Made by a program: the position numbers and the translations under genes
Assembly: GCA_019918135.1 (NCBI GenBank)
Contig: WBZZ01004022.1
Coordinates: forward strand, 94,501-158,500
DNA from: Paulinella micropora
Taxonomy: Eukaryota > Cercozoa > Imbricatea > Euglyphida > Paulinellidae
Direction: 5' to 3'
Length of the DNA stretch: 64,000 nucleotides
The notes under the pieces: generated by a model
The model's input: the letters and a program-made list of their open reading frames with translations, nothing else
The model's database searches: none
What the model was told of the DNA's origin: nothing
In this document: piece by piece, positions 1 to 9,753 of the stretch
Layout: each line of letters begins with the position of its first letter
How positions within the stretch are numbered: the first letter of the stretch is position 1

Positions 1-155
1 GCATGGGAGTGGGGCGCCAAGAACTCCTGAACTCATGCTGGGCGCTGGTATGTCAGCTAGCCAACGTCTTCTTCGCACCAACACCCGGGGGCCACGTCTT
101 TTTATTAAAGTCGCTCGACAAAGGTTTTGTACACTTAGCAAAAGAGTATTTTTTA
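1..155. repeat. Segment duplicated at 9543-9700
   Basis: This segment matches 9543-9700 over about 150 bases. Both copies contain a hydrophobic reading frame on the + strand (LLxSCWALxCxLANxFFAP) followed by the TTTTATTAAA / CTCGACAA / TTTGTACACTT module. Both lie just past the 3' end of a minus-strand gene, so the duplication may carry a shared transcript-end module. In minus orientation the module contains AATAAA. Confidence 0.6.
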
Positions 156-209
156 GTCTCGCTTTCGATTCTCAACAGGCCGCTTTGCCAGGCCGTCGCT
201 TATGGCTGT

Positions 210-886
210 CTATTCTCTTTTAGTTGCTGCTAGCCAAGGTTGGCCACCCCAAGGCCCATACAACCGGTACAACACTTGGGCAGCGCGAAACACGTCTTTA
301 TCTTGGAGGTAGATGTGGTGAGCGCAAGACCGGCGGCGCTGGCATTGCGGGCAGGGTCTTTTTCCTTTGGCCTGTACAATGATATCCCAATAGCCCTCAG
401 TTCCGGCTGCCACGTGATTAGGTCTGTCTGACTCCTGGACAAATTTGTATAGAGACTGTACATATTGGTCCCAGAGGGGATGCATTGCTTCGGCGGGTGG
501 CTGGACCACTGGGCCATCTGTGCGGGGATGGCGCCGCCCAGTCGCATCAGCCGCTTTCGAGTCTTTTTGTCTAGCGCCAGCATATCTTGTATGCTCTCCG
601 TGTGTGTAGCTACCGCCCTCCATTTCAATGTCTTCATATGTCGCCTTGAGAATCAAGGCTATTGCTACCAGCTCTCTATTCTGACACACAGACCACAAGT
701 TAATTTCAACATGAGCAGAAACAAACCAAAGCGTACCTGCACAAACGCCTCGAGCGTGCCCCCGTTGATATGGAAAAATGTATCAAGTTCAGCCCACTCT
801 TGATTGAGTTTGTTCGTAGTCCTGCGTGTAGTAGTATTATCTTTTGCCCAATCGTACAACTCACGACCGCCCAAGTCCACCTGCAT
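210..886 (-). CDS. Unknown protein, two exons (737-886 and 210-680)
   Basis: I do not recognise this protein. An ATG at 886 opens a 50-codon exon ending in CAG at 737. A GT-AG interval of 56 bases (681-736) follows, and the frame reopens in phase at 680 and runs to a stop at 210, giving about 206 residues. Exon 2 has no ATG near its start, which supports the splice. The C-terminal half has a CPQC...C..HH cluster that could bind zinc. The stretch SLYKFVQESD resembles LYNFVKGSD in the protein at 3077-4222, so the two may be distant paralogues; that similarity is short and weak. A competing frame (230-637) has less protein-like composition. The gene is followed on its own strand by the TTTAATAAAAA motif near 115. 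Confidence 0.5.
681..736 (-). other. Candidate spliceosomal intron, 56 bp, phase 0
   Basis: On the minus strand it begins GTACGC and ends TGTGTGTCAG, with a TTAAC branch-like motif and a T-rich tract before the acceptor. Removing it joins an ATG-initiated exon to an open frame that has no initiator of its own. The length is short but typical for compact protist and giant-virus introns. RNA evidence is lacking. Confidence 0.5.
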
Positions 887-1436
887 AGTCGACCCTAGTT
901 ATACACAAAGAAAACAGACACAAAAATTAACCCTCTCTTAGTTTTTAGTGCCAAGATTAAAACTTTGTCAAGATTCCTTCTAGCATCTCCCCGCCTCTCT
1001 CTGCGGGGGAGGGGGGCTTGCGCACCGTGCTCCAGCACGACCCTGCGTGGATGGATGGGCGGTGGTCAATGTACCAATTGGACAAGGACCTCACGACCCC
1101 GACGGAGTCCTGTCCGTGCCATAACTTGGCCACCGTGAGCAGCCTAGCCTGCCTTTAGTGCTAGTCCACCGCCTTTTTGTCCTCCCAGGCAGGTGGCTCA
1201 AAGGGTCAGAGAGCGAGCGAAGGACACGCATTAAAAGAGTCCGGAAAATGCAGGGAATTGTTGCTACAGTATTGGTTGCAAGAGGAAAGGAGGCGATGCA
1301 GGTGAGAAGTGCCAACGAAACGAAAGACAACACAAGCCTTGATTAACGGCCTGCAAGTTAGTGTAAGACTTTGTCAAGCTTTTTAATAAAAAAAAAATTC
1401 GTTTTTTTTTGTGTTCTCTCCCCCCCGGGGGGGTGT

Positions 1437-1500
1437 GATATGGCTAACAAAGGCAGTGCTACCGGAAAAACTCTGCAGCACTGCCTTTTCCGGCCGTATC
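1437..1500. repeat. Hairpin repeat, GATATGGC / GCCGTATC family
   Basis: An inverted repeat begins GATATGGC and ends GGCCGTATC, with the arms GGCAGTGCT and AGCACTGCC closing a short loop. Related copies occur at 11668-11732, 12007-12071, 58847-58934 and, degenerate, 15752-15905. The size and dispersed pattern suggest a MITE-like element or a transcript-end hairpin. Confidence 0.65.
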
Positions 1501-2699
1501 GCCCCCTGCAGAAACAGCAAGATTTAGCGCCAAATAAACGGGCCGCTCCGGTCTCTTTCCGCGGTGTTTTTGCGGTCGTTTTCCCGCGCAAAAAAAACGC
1601 GCGCCGATTTTTTTTTTGTTGCGCAAATGACAAGTTTTTCATAGTAACTCTCCCCCCCTTCGGGGGGGAAGAGGGAGCGGGGGGAGAGAAAGGGGAAGAG
1701 AAGGGGGAAGGGAGGGGGGAGGGAGGAGGGGCGTTCCCTGTCTTCCCCTCCCCCCCCCCCTTTTCTCTCCCCTTCTCTTCTCCTTTAAGCAAACGAAAAA
1801 GGGGGGGGGGGGGAGGAGGAGAGAGGGGGAGGGGGGACTGCTTCTCTTCCCTCCCCCTCCCTTCCCCCCCCCCCTCCCCCCCGCAATTCCTTTGCGAACT
1901 GAACTTTTTCTCTTTCCCGTTTCTCGGATGAAATTTGTCGCCAGATTTTTTTGTGCGTGTTTCCCCGGAAAACCTGCCGGCTCTTTTTTTTTCGAGGTTT
2001 TCCTCCCCCCTCTACTCTCCTGCCCTTTTTCCCCTGGGGAGGAGCAGGGAGCGTTACGCTAAGAATGTACCAAAAAGAAATAATCACGCTAAGAATCCCT
2101 GACAAAGCTTTAATCTTGGCACTGAAAACGAATACACGATCCTCGCCGAGGGAAACGGGCGCTAGCGAGCTTGTTCTGCCCGAGGGCTGGGATATAAAGG
2201 AGTAGGTCAACGTGACTTTTTCAAGGAAACAGAAACTGACCAGTTCCCTTTTGCGCGGAGGATCTCGAAACAAATATAGAATTTAAAAGACCGGTGGCCA
2301 GAAAATCCTGGGTTCATTGTGTTTAATAAACTTTCTGCCCGAGGGCAAGGGCGCTTTTGAGGGAGCAACAATCTGCCCGAGGTCGCGTGCTAATTGTGCA
2401 AATATGGGGTCACGTGCAGGAATGGCTGCAACAACGAAAGCACCCAGGCGCACACCTCGTCCTCCAGCGCCTCCAGCTCCAACACTGCCTGTTGCAGTGC
2501 GAGGCACGGCCTGCCTGAGCGTGGGGCCGTGGACACACCCGCCGGGAGAGGGAGATGGCAGGGGGGGGGGGGAGAAGGAGCAGGGGCGCGCTAAGCTCGA
2601 CGGGAGGAAAGGAAAGAGAGGGGTGGGGGGCTTAGCGGAGGCGCTTCATGTATTTATTATTTTTTTTGTAGCATCCGCGCCCTTTTCCCTTCCCCCTGT

Positions 2700-2731
2700 T
2701 CTTTGAGCCCCCCGGGCTCAGGGGGCTCAAG
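2700..2731. repeat. GAGCCCCCCGGGCTC hairpin repeat
   Basis: CTTTGAGCCCCCCGGGCTC followed by AGGGGGCTCA forms nested palindromes. An almost identical copy is at 8579-8609, and decayed copies are near 3121 and 16019. All follow a TCTCTCGCCCC-type pyrimidine tract, so they appear to be part of a repeated intergenic module. Confidence 0.6.
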
Positions 2732-2806
2732 GGGAGGGGAGAATAAAAAAAGGGGGGGGGAGCGCCCCCCCCCCCATGGGCCTTGTTTCGACTACAAACT
2801 CCGTAA

Positions 2807-2856
2807 TCGACGAGTGACTTCTCCAATGAGGCGGCGCACTCTCTGAGATAGCCCTC
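2807..2856 (+). repeat. Footprint of the Fanzor gene 5' end
   Basis: About 45 bases match 20711-20756 almost perfectly: the GACGAGTGACTTCTCC leader plus the first six codons beginning ATGAGGCGGCG. The frame then hits TGA, and flanking sequence on both sides is unrelated. This looks like a remnant of a second copy or a left-end fragment left by the element. Confidence 0.65.
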
Positions 2857-3076
2857 CCCCCGTCTGCGAGAGCGGGGAAGGAAGGGGGCGCGCCAAGATT
2901 TTGTAAAATACGTTTCATTAAAGCTCGATAAAGTTTTAATTTTGGCACTGAGAACTAGGAGAGGGAAGGGGCAGGGGGCGCCAAGAATATACAAAAAAAA
3001 TGTAATTAAAAAAGTCTCGACAAGAGAGAAGGGAAGAGAGGGGGGGGGGGTGACTTGGTGGAGGCGTTTCATGTAT

Positions 3077-4222
3077 TTATTTTTTTTGTAGCTTCTGCGC
3101 CCTTCCCCTCCCCCTTCCTCTGTTCCTTGAGCCCCCTAGGATCAGGGGAGGGAGAGGGGAGGTCTTGCATTTCTCTTTGTTTATCTCTGACACAGTCTTG
3201 CCCAATGCATCCGCGAAATCCTTTTGGGTGCTTTCGGCGTTACCTAGCGCGGACCGAAACGTGATGGCGCCCTTAGACTGTCGCGATAATCGGTTGTCTA
3301 TTTCCAGCAAGAACGACGCTGCCTTTTGCACCAGGTCGCTGGCGTTATCTTTTAACTCGGGCAACCGCGGTAGTTCCATACTTAAGGCCTTGCGACACGG
3401 CTCGGGATTTAGTTTTGGTATCTGCACCATAAAGAACAAGAACATGGCGGCTGCCACTTCACGAGCGTCTAGCTCTTTTCGACCGGTCGCGTATGCAGCG
3501 CTAACCAGCTCTATCCCTTCTGGTAACGGGCGCGCCATCTGGGAATCTAACACTTGGTAGTTGTCAATGACAAACATGGGACCGCCTTGATGAGTGCTGA
3601 ACCAGACCTTGGCGGGCCTTGCGCCAGGCCACACCAGGCATTGCTCATCATCCGAACCCTTCACAAAATTATAGAGCGTTCGCCATAGCCTTTTGTAGCA
3701 CGAGTCCATGTTAGATGTCGGTAGGTCTTTGAGATTGATCTTGATTTTTTTTTGCAGCCCACCTTTGGGTGCATAGTAAATTTTGACCAGTTCCTCACAG
3801 GCATCGGATGGAACTCCCATGAGCCCGCGAGCGACCATGTCCACAATCATGTTCCGTTCTCCGTCGTAAATAGTGTACAGCCACAAGGCGGTCTGTTCGC
3901 TCATATTGTTACGCACAAACGAATCCAGGTCGGTCCCCGCCACTGACAGAGATGTTGCAAAATAGACCACGCTTTGGTGGGGGAGGGCTTGGGCCCGTCC
4001 GCGAGAAGACTTGTAGCGAAAGGTATACGCAGAGGTGATGAAATTAAACACCCATTGTATGGGCATGTGCAAGCAAGAGAACACGTGCAGTTTGTTCGTA
4101 TGAAAAAACATCTGGGTGGCGGGTTGCGGAACGATTACTGCTCCACCCAGATTACTCACTGTTCTGAAGTGTTGATTGTACTCTTGCAGTGTGCATTGCA
4201 CGTATTCGAGACTATCTGCCAT
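3077..4222 (-). CDS. Unknown protein, 381 aa
   Basis: ATG at 4222 starts a single open frame with no recognisable domain. The protein is a mix of predicted helices and strands, with a central segment (LYNFVKGSDDEQ) that weakly resembles the protein encoded at 210-886. The last ~35 residues (GSRNRGRGRGRAQ) are translated from an intergenic-type purine repeat, so the original stop may have been lost or shifted and the functional C-terminus may end nearer residue 345. No signal peptide or membrane segment is evident. The gene is isolated, with repeat-rich DNA on both sides. Confidence 0.7.
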   Translation of the reverse strand: MADSLEYVQCTLQEYNQHFRTVSNLGGAVIVPQPATQMFFHTNKLHVFSCLHMPIQWVFNFITSAYTFRYKSSRGRAQALPHQSVVYFATSLSVAGTDLDSFVRNNMSEQTALWLYTIYDGERNMIVDMVARGLMGVPSDACEELVKIYYAPKGGLQKKIKINLKDLPTSNMDSCYKRLWRTLYNFVKGSDDEQCLVWPGARPAKVWFSTHQGGPMFVIDNYQVLDSQMARPLPEGIELVSAAYATGRKELDAREVAAAMFLFFMVQIPKLNPEPCRKALSMELPRLPELKDNASDLVQKAASFLLEIDNRLSRQSKGAITFRSALGNAESTQKDFADALGKTVSEINKEKCKTSPLPPLILGGSRNRGRGRGRAQKLQKK

Positions 4223-4564
4223 ATTTTTGCTAGCTCTTTAGAAAGTGCGATTTTTTTATTTATTAAAGCTCGACGGTCTTACAGGGGGAGGGGGGTGCCT
4301 CCCGCCCGTCCGTGTCTACTTCCAGACTCTCTTGTCGTATTGCACCGTTACCGACATACAGTGGAAAGAAGGTGCCCAGCGGAAAGGAGTACGTTACGAC
4401 TTGCGCGGGGCGCCACACCACCGGCAGCTCCAGCAGGGTGCAGCAAGCTACTATTTGCGTACTGCCAGTTGGCCGGTGGGGGGGGGGGAGTTATGTTTCC
4501 TTCTCCTAAACTCCCCCTCCCTATCTCTTCTCTCGCCCCTGTCCTTTCTCTCGCCCTTGTCCCT

Positions 4565-4690
4565 GCCCTCGTCCCTGCCCTCGTCCCGCACCTCAGAAGA
4601 GGGAGGGGGGGACGGCAAAAAAACTTGGTCATTCGCTCAAAGCAACCAGGCGCGCACCTCGTCCTCTAGCGCCTCCGGATCGCACGCCAG
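4565..4690. repeat. Mosaic of dispersed intergenic modules
   Basis: The block around CCTCGTCCCGCACCTCAG followed by AACTTGGTCATTCGCTCAA recurs at 11885-11965. The adjoining CAGGCGCGCACCTCGTCCTC block recurs near 2445-2483. The modules appear in different combinations, so intergenic DNA here is a mosaic of repeat pieces. Confidence 0.55.
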
Positions 4691-4760
4691 AGATGTCCAG
4701 TATAGTAACTATTTTAATAATATCCTTAACTAGGGACGGAGTGTCGACCTAGACTCGATT

Positions 4761-5918
4761 ATGAGCCAAGAAGCCGAGCCCGACTTTGTCGAAGAAAAAC
4801 TTACGACATGGCCCTCGAAACTGGATCTCGCATTGGAGCAAATACAGGAAGAGTGGCTGCAAAAACTGGCACAAATTCTGTCGGGTGTCTATAACGGGTT
4901 TGAGCTGACTTGGGAAGGCCAGTGTTTCAAAGATCTCAAATTTACAAATAAGACCAATCATGCGCCTGTTCTTGCGCAGTGGATGGCATTCCTGTCAGCC
5001 ATGCCCGTTGGTAAAGCAGCAGCAGAACCAACTGCCACGATCCGCGTGTTCCTAAATCTCAAGAGATGGTCGGCGAAAGAGAGTGCGTGGGGAGAAATCT
5101 TGACTGCCGTGCAAGTTCTGCTTTTAAACCTCAGGGTCCAGCTGTACAGCCTTAACCGCAAAAAAACCTTTATAATCACAGATTTGGCTCCCGCCTGGAC
5201 TTTGACGATGGGGGCGATTGAGCAAAAGCTGGGCTTTCGGCACAAAGACACCAGATATCTGGTGGAGGTACGCGAGCTGCCCAAGCTGCACTACAGTCTT
5301 TGGCCGAACGAACTATTGCTATTTATCTCGGCATGGCAAAAGTGTGACGCGGTCATACGCGAACAAATACTCACAGAGCCCACAGAGCAAACGGAGCTTG
5401 TCGAACTGAGCGCTGTCCTGGAAGAAGTGAAGCAGTGGTGCCAGAATAAAGCAAACTCTACCCCTAAGCGCGCCGAACTACGAACTGCAGCAAAAGAGCC
5501 GTTTCTACGGCGCATACAAGCCAGGCAACAGTGGGCGGGGAAGGAGGAGCTGTTCAGAAAATTCGAAGACGCTTTAGAGAATGTAGATAAGCGCCTGTGT
5601 GATGTAGTTAATGAAGGTAAGGAACGTGGCAAGGCTGTCATTGAAGCGCTCAGTAAGTTCAGCTATGAGGACGATCATGGTAAGGATTGGTTAACTAAGG
5701 AGTACCCGGTATGGTTTGCCGGAGCCTGGTGTCAGGCAACTCATGTGCACATACTCGACGAAAAACTAGTGGTCGAGGCCAAACGGATGCTAAAGAAAGA
5801 GATACCAACTTCAAAGCAGCAGGAAATCAAACAGTTGCTGAAGGAATACGACATTATCTGCACAGAGCCTAGAATCTGCCCAGTCTGTGGCAAGTGGGTT
5901 CGTAAGCGAAACGCTTGA
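4761..5918 (+). CDS. Unknown protein with C-terminal CxxC, 385 aa
   Basis: A clean open frame from ATG 4761 to TGA 5918. The protein is largely helical, rich in Lys, Glu and Trp, and ends in a short CPVCG knuckle followed by a basic tail (KWVRKRNA). One CxxC alone cannot make a full zinc site, so a second pair may come from a partner or a dimer. There is no signal peptide or membrane segment. I do not recognise the family. An AT-rich stretch (TATTTTAATAATATCC) lies ~35 bases upstream and could be the promoter. Downstream is a copy of the TTAATTAAAGC repeat near 6035. Confidence 0.75.
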   Translation: MSQEAEPDFVEEKLTTWPSKLDLALEQIQEEWLQKLAQILSGVYNGFELTWEGQCFKDLKFTNKTNHAPVLAQWMAFLSAMPVGKAAAEPTATIRVFLNLKRWSAKESAWGEILTAVQVLLLNLRVQLYSLNRKKTFIITDLAPAWTLTMGAIEQKLGFRHKDTRYLVEVRELPKLHYSLWPNELLLFISAWQKCDAVIREQILTEPTEQTELVELSAVLEEVKQWCQNKANSTPKRAELRTAAKEPFLRRIQARQQWAGKEELFRKFEDALENVDKRLCDVVNEGKERGKAVIEALSKFSYEDDHGKDWLTKEYPVWFAGAWCQATHVHILDEKLVVEAKRMLKKEIPTSKQQEIKQLLKEYDIICTEPRICPVCGKWVRKRNA

Positions 5919-6225
5919 CATGGCACAAAAGTCGTCAAAGAAGCTAGGGCGCGGTGTAGTCCTGCTTGGCGTACACTGAGAACAGGGAAGCAGGAGAGGG
6001 GAAGGGGACGCCAAAAAAAGTGTGAATTTTTCTTAATTAAAGCTAGTTTCTGCAAAAAGGGAGAGATAGCCTAGAAATGCGAGCGGCGCTTGTATTTGGG
6101 GCTTGCGCAGCGCTGGCCCTAGCCGCTCTTCCCCCTCCATCCCGGGGCTGGGCGCCGCCGTGTTGGACTGGGATATAGACCGGCTACGAGACGCCAGCAC
6201 GAATTGTCTTAGTCCCCCCTTCCAT

Positions 6226-6372
6226 TTATTTCCCCTGCTCCCCCTTCTCTCTTCGCTCCCTCTTCTCGCTTCGCTCCTTCTTCTCGCCCCGCTCCCTCTT
6301 CTCGCTCCGCTCCCTCTTCTCGCCCCGCTCCCTCTTCTCGCCCCGCTCCCTCTTCTCGCCCAGCTCCCTCTT
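6226..6372. repeat. 18-bp tandem pyrimidine repeat upstream of 6399 gene
   Basis: About seven imperfect copies of an 18-bp unit (GCTCCCTCTTCTCGCCCC type) run right up to the start of the gene at 6399. The perfect reading of the array as Arg-Glu-Glu-Gly on the other strand is a by-product of the 18-bp period. A TATAAA is at 6385-6390, between the array and the ATG. Confidence 0.75.
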
Positions 6373-6398
6373 CTGTACAATAAGTATAAACAAGCGCA

Positions 6399-8354
6399 AT
6401 GGAAACAAAGCGCACCAAATGCAAGCACGGCCCCGACTGCGTACGGTCGGTACGGTTGGTGCTTTCGGACGCAGGGCTGTTAGCCGCGCTGCGCGCCATG
6501 GGTGAGATGGCACTGACATCTCGTGACCAACATGATGCCAAGGCAGGTCTGGACAAGTTACAAAAACAGCTCGAAAAGACATTTGTCGCGAAGGGCTTGG
6601 AGTCCAAACTGGGGGTTTTCAAGCAATTGGCGCAACGAAGGGCTTATTCGAGCATGCAAGGTAACCCCGGCGGCCAATTCCAAGCTCTGGACTCGGAATC
6701 GCTGCAGCATCAGTGGCAGACAGAGCTGCAGAAGCTAGAAAGCAAGCTCGCGTGCCTGCAGCTTTCCGACGCCGAGCTCGTGGCCGCACTGCGGGGCGTC
6801 GACGAAAAGTGCATGGCTTCCACAAACTCGGCAACTCAGCAACTTGGCATGCAGATGCTAGAGGAGGGATTAAAAAAGAGCTACGAACTAGCCAGCGTCG
6901 ACAAGATGCTCGACAAAGTGCGCCAGCACCTGTCGGAAAGAAACCTAAAATTCTCTGGTTCTGAATATTACAAACAGCACCAGGCCGCCTGGGAGAAATT
7001 TGTGCAAAAATTGGCGTTTAAAGTAAAGAATGCTGGCCGGGTACGGCTGTCATTTGCAAATGATAGATTGCTGTTGGCCGCGCTGCAGGCTATGGGTGTG
7101 CCCGACCCAGCGGAACCTGTAGACCTGACTAAACTACAGGCACAGCTAGAAAAAACGTATACGCACGAGAGCGTAGAGGCTAAACTGGACTATTTCAAAC
7201 TCTTGGCGGAAGGGTTGGGTCGTTATCGCAAGGGGGAACAACCTCCTCTCGTGTATACGCAAGATCCAAGCCGTCCTTTGCGTCCAGGGGAATTCTTCAA
7301 TGATTGGATAAACAGACTAATGGCCATACAGGACGACATAACCCGTCAAGCGCGCTTGACCTTGAGGCTCACGGACGCGGAGCTGGTGGCGGCGCTGCGC
7401 GGTGTCGACGAAAAACTCATGGCTTCCTCCATCCTTAACGATCAAAAACATGGCCTGCAAAACATGCTCAAGGGCCTAGGGGAATACAATCTCCAGAGTA
7501 GCGTCGACGATAAGCTTCAAGTTGTACGGCAGCATCTAACAGAAAGAAATGCACAGCTCGGCCAAGACGCAGAACGCCTGGCTGCCTGGGACGCCTTTGT
7601 ACAAGAGCTAGCGTCCAAGGCGAGCGATTTGGATCAAGACGAGAAATGCCCGGTATTGGCTTGGAGTCAGCTGGGAAACAGGTGCCAGGAGGAAGCAGGG
7701 ACCGTCATTGAGAGCGGCCGACAGCTGGGCAATGGCGTGGGAGCAGCTTTGCTCGAAATGAAGAAGAGGATGAAACGCACCGTGATCGAAGCGACCGGGC
7801 ATGAGCAGGCATTACGTATACCGCAAGAGCTAACCCCTGCAGCTCTCAAGGCAGACTTATCCAAGTACAGTGTAAAATTTCAACAGGCCGACAGTTATGA
7901 CCTACAAAACGCACTGTACGACCAAGTCCGAGGTGACTTGCTGCAACGCTATACGTCCGAGAGCGTGGACAGATATTTAACGGCTTGGTACAATGCATTC
8001 AGCGATCCAGTACTGGACGACGGTGATGGACGCTACAAGCTTACGAGAGTCAAGGATAGCAGAGAGCTCAAAAGAGATTGTACTCTGTGGTGGACCAAGC
8101 AGGTGGACGGGGCAGTGGATAACTCATTGCCGCAGGCATCAGCGCCGCTGCTGTCGTACAAGCTAGACAGGACCGACCTGTTGCCAGTGGAGCCAGACAA
8201 GATTAAGAGATGGCACGAGTTCAAAAACGATACAGGCACATATAAGAACCAGCCCAGTACGACTTGGCAGGAACCCCCCGGACGCGTCGAGTACGTACTA
8301 CGCCAGTACCTCCTGGCCAATGGCGGCCGCATCATGCTCGACTTTGAGTCTTAG
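6399..8354 (+). CDS. Repeat protein A, 651 aa (unrecognised ~100-residue repeat)
   Basis: The protein is built from at least four copies of a helical unit. Each unit starts like LSDAELVAALRGVDEK and continues with a LxKLQxQLEKTY-type helix, a SVDxKLxxVRQHL helix and a final WxxFVQ helix. Units start near residues 14, 120, 222 and 320; the last ~200 residues diverge. The same unit makes up the protein at 16511-18217 on the other strand, so this is a lineage-specific family. The Lys/Glu-rich helices suggest a scaffold or protein-binding solenoid; this is inference. There are no catalytic motifs, signal peptide or membrane segment. The ATG at 6399 follows an 18-bp tandem array and a TATAAA at 6385. 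Confidence 0.85.
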   Translation: METKRTKCKHGPDCVRSVRLVLSDAGLLAALRAMGEMALTSRDQHDAKAGLDKLQKQLEKTFVAKGLESKLGVFKQLAQRRAYSSMQGNPGGQFQALDSESLQHQWQTELQKLESKLACLQLSDAELVAALRGVDEKCMASTNSATQQLGMQMLEEGLKKSYELASVDKMLDKVRQHLSERNLKFSGSEYYKQHQAAWEKFVQKLAFKVKNAGRVRLSFANDRLLLAALQAMGVPDPAEPVDLTKLQAQLEKTYTHESVEAKLDYFKLLAEGLGRYRKGEQPPLVYTQDPSRPLRPGEFFNDWINRLMAIQDDITRQARLTLRLTDAELVAALRGVDEKLMASSILNDQKHGLQNMLKGLGEYNLQSSVDDKLQVVRQHLTERNAQLGQDAERLAAWDAFVQELASKASDLDQDEKCPVLAWSQLGNRCQEEAGTVIESGRQLGNGVGAALLEMKKRMKRTVIEATGHEQALRIPQELTPAALKADLSKYSVKFQQADSYDLQNALYDQVRGDLLQRYTSESVDRYLTAWYNAFSDPVLDDGDGRYKLTRVKDSRELKRDCTLWWTKQVDGAVDNSLPQASAPLLSYKLDRTDLLPVEPDKIKRWHEFKNDTGTYKNQPSTTWQEPPGRVEYVLRQYLLANGGRIMLDFES

Positions 8355-9458
8355 CTTTTTCTTTTTTTTAAGAATAAGTGTTGTTGGAAAATTGGAATTG
8401 GCACGGACAATCCCGCGTTTCTGACCTATTGCCCCTCTTAAATAAACTCGCTTCTGACTTTAATAAAAAAATCCTTTTTTGCACACCAGCGTAACTAACA
8501 AAGAACCGTAAATCTAGTTCACCAAATCCTAGCTGAGTGCGCGACGACACCACCCCCATCTCTTCTCTCGCCCCTCTTCTTTGAGCCCCCCGGGCTCAGG
8601 GGGCTCAGGGTACGAGAATACCAACGGTGCTAACGTAGATATACAATTACGCTTTTTGTACGACGGCGAGATTATTGCTAGCCCATACTTTAGAGCGTTA
8701 GGCGCGCATACTAAGATACAAAAACTCGTTTGATAATCTCGGTTAAACCTACGTTGTACCAGTTTCGGTTTTATTAAAACATACTAACAACGGATATACA
8801 CTCCAGTGTATACGAGTCTGGATTCGTGTGATCAGTAATTACGCCCGCCCTTGCAGCTGCGACAGGCGTAACCACCGAGCACAACACAAACAAAAAAAGG
8901 CCCCACGTGAAAGCACGACATGTCTAGTTTGAAAATCCATTCATGTCGGGTTCAGCAACGCACAACCGAGTGCCTCTGCTCTCTGTCCATGGAGGGCAAG
9001 CCTGAAAGAAGGGGCACAAAAAATCATTAAACTTTTTTTTTTAAAATCGGTCGGCCCTCTTGTTAAAACGAGAAAATTGAAAATATTAAAAGATATATTA
9101 GGGGAGGGGGAGGGGCAGGGGAGGGAGAAGCGCGATCTGTCTTTGCCTCACAAAAAAGAAACAGGGGAGGGGGGGGGCACCTCCCCCCCAGGTGCGCGTT
9201 CCAGCGATAGAGAGAAGGGGGACAAATCTGTCAAAGGCTTATAAAAAATAGTGAACGCGTGTGACTCCCCCCCCCCCAAGAAAAAGAAGATCTCCATGCC
9301 TCTGCTAACGATGGTGGTGGCCGCGGCTACGGGTGAGGACAGAGCAGCTCGATTGATTTGACAGAGAGAGAGACAGCTAGCTCCTGGGTGCACGCCGTGT
9401 GTGTGTGTATGTGCGTGTGGTAGCTAGCACGCTGGGCGCCACGGCCAGCGCGGCCGCC
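8355..9458. other. Intergenic tract with hairpins, no gene
   Basis: About 1.1 kb. It holds a module shared with 11784 and 15950 (TCTAGTTCACCAAATCCTAG near 8515), the GAGCCCCCCGGGCTC hairpin at 8579-8609, a larger structured segment at 8626-8760, a perfect 44-nt-scale AT-rich stretch near 9030-9100 and G/C runs near 9115-9195 and 9268. No open frame with coding character was seen. Confidence 0.5.
8626..8760. other. Foldable segment with nested inverted repeats
   Basis: GGTGCTAACGTAG at 8626 pairs with CTACGTTGTACC at 8749-8760, and inside it CGAGATTAT (8667-8675) pairs with ATAATCTCG (8733-8741). The composition is less biased than the surrounding runs. It could be a small structured RNA or a decayed MITE. 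No known RNA family is recognised. Confidence 0.35.
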
Positions 9459-9653
9459 ATGTCAGCAGCCCTGGCTACAACCGCCGCCGGGGCCGGCGGG
9501 GCCAGCGGAGGTGTTTTGTTTGCGTTGTGGGGCGCGACGACTATGGTGTTGCTCCTGAGCTCTTGCTGGGCCTTGGCGTGTCGGCTAGCCAACGCCTTCT
9601 TCGCGCCGGCGTCCTCGGGCCGCCGAAGCGTCCAGGCCACGTTTTTTTATTAA
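9459..9653 (+). CDS. Possible small membrane protein, 64 aa
   Basis: From ATG 9459 the frame encodes an Ala/Gly-rich start, then one hydrophobic stretch (GVLFALWGATTMVLLLSSCW) long enough to span a membrane, and ends inside the TTTTTTTATTAAAA module. The same frame is partly preserved in the duplicated copy at the window start, where many third-position differences leave the residues unchanged. That pattern hints at coding. It may instead be a chance frame in a repeat. Confidence 0.35.
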   Translation: MSAALATTAAGAGGASGGVLFALWGATTMVLLLSSCWALACRLANAFFAPASSGRRSVQATFFY

Positions 9654-9753
9654 AACCGCTCGACAAGAATTTGTACACTTTGACATAAAGAGTTTTTTTT
9701 TCTTTAATTTTTTTCTTTTCAGTTTTGCTTGCAATCCTCAAGACAGGACTTCT

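Larger units (their letters stand above)
887..3076. other. Intergenic tract with dispersed repeats, no convincing gene
   Basis: About 2.2 kb without a credible gene. It holds copies of the dispersed modules (AAGTGTAAGACTTTGTCAAGC near 1360, the TTTAAT..TTGGCACTGA type near 940, 2106 and 2930), a hairpin at 1437-1500, polypurine/polypyrimidine blocks at 1660-1900 and 2550-2780, a GAGCCCCCCGGGCTC hairpin at 2700-2731 and a fragment of the Fanzor gene start at 2807-2856. The open frames here are low-complexity and mirror each other on both strands. Confidence 0.6.

Noticed and set aside
1358..2706. Several 100-190-aa frames
   Set aside because: They are translations of polypurine/polypyrimidine and homopolymer runs, overlapping on both strands, with no protein-like composition.
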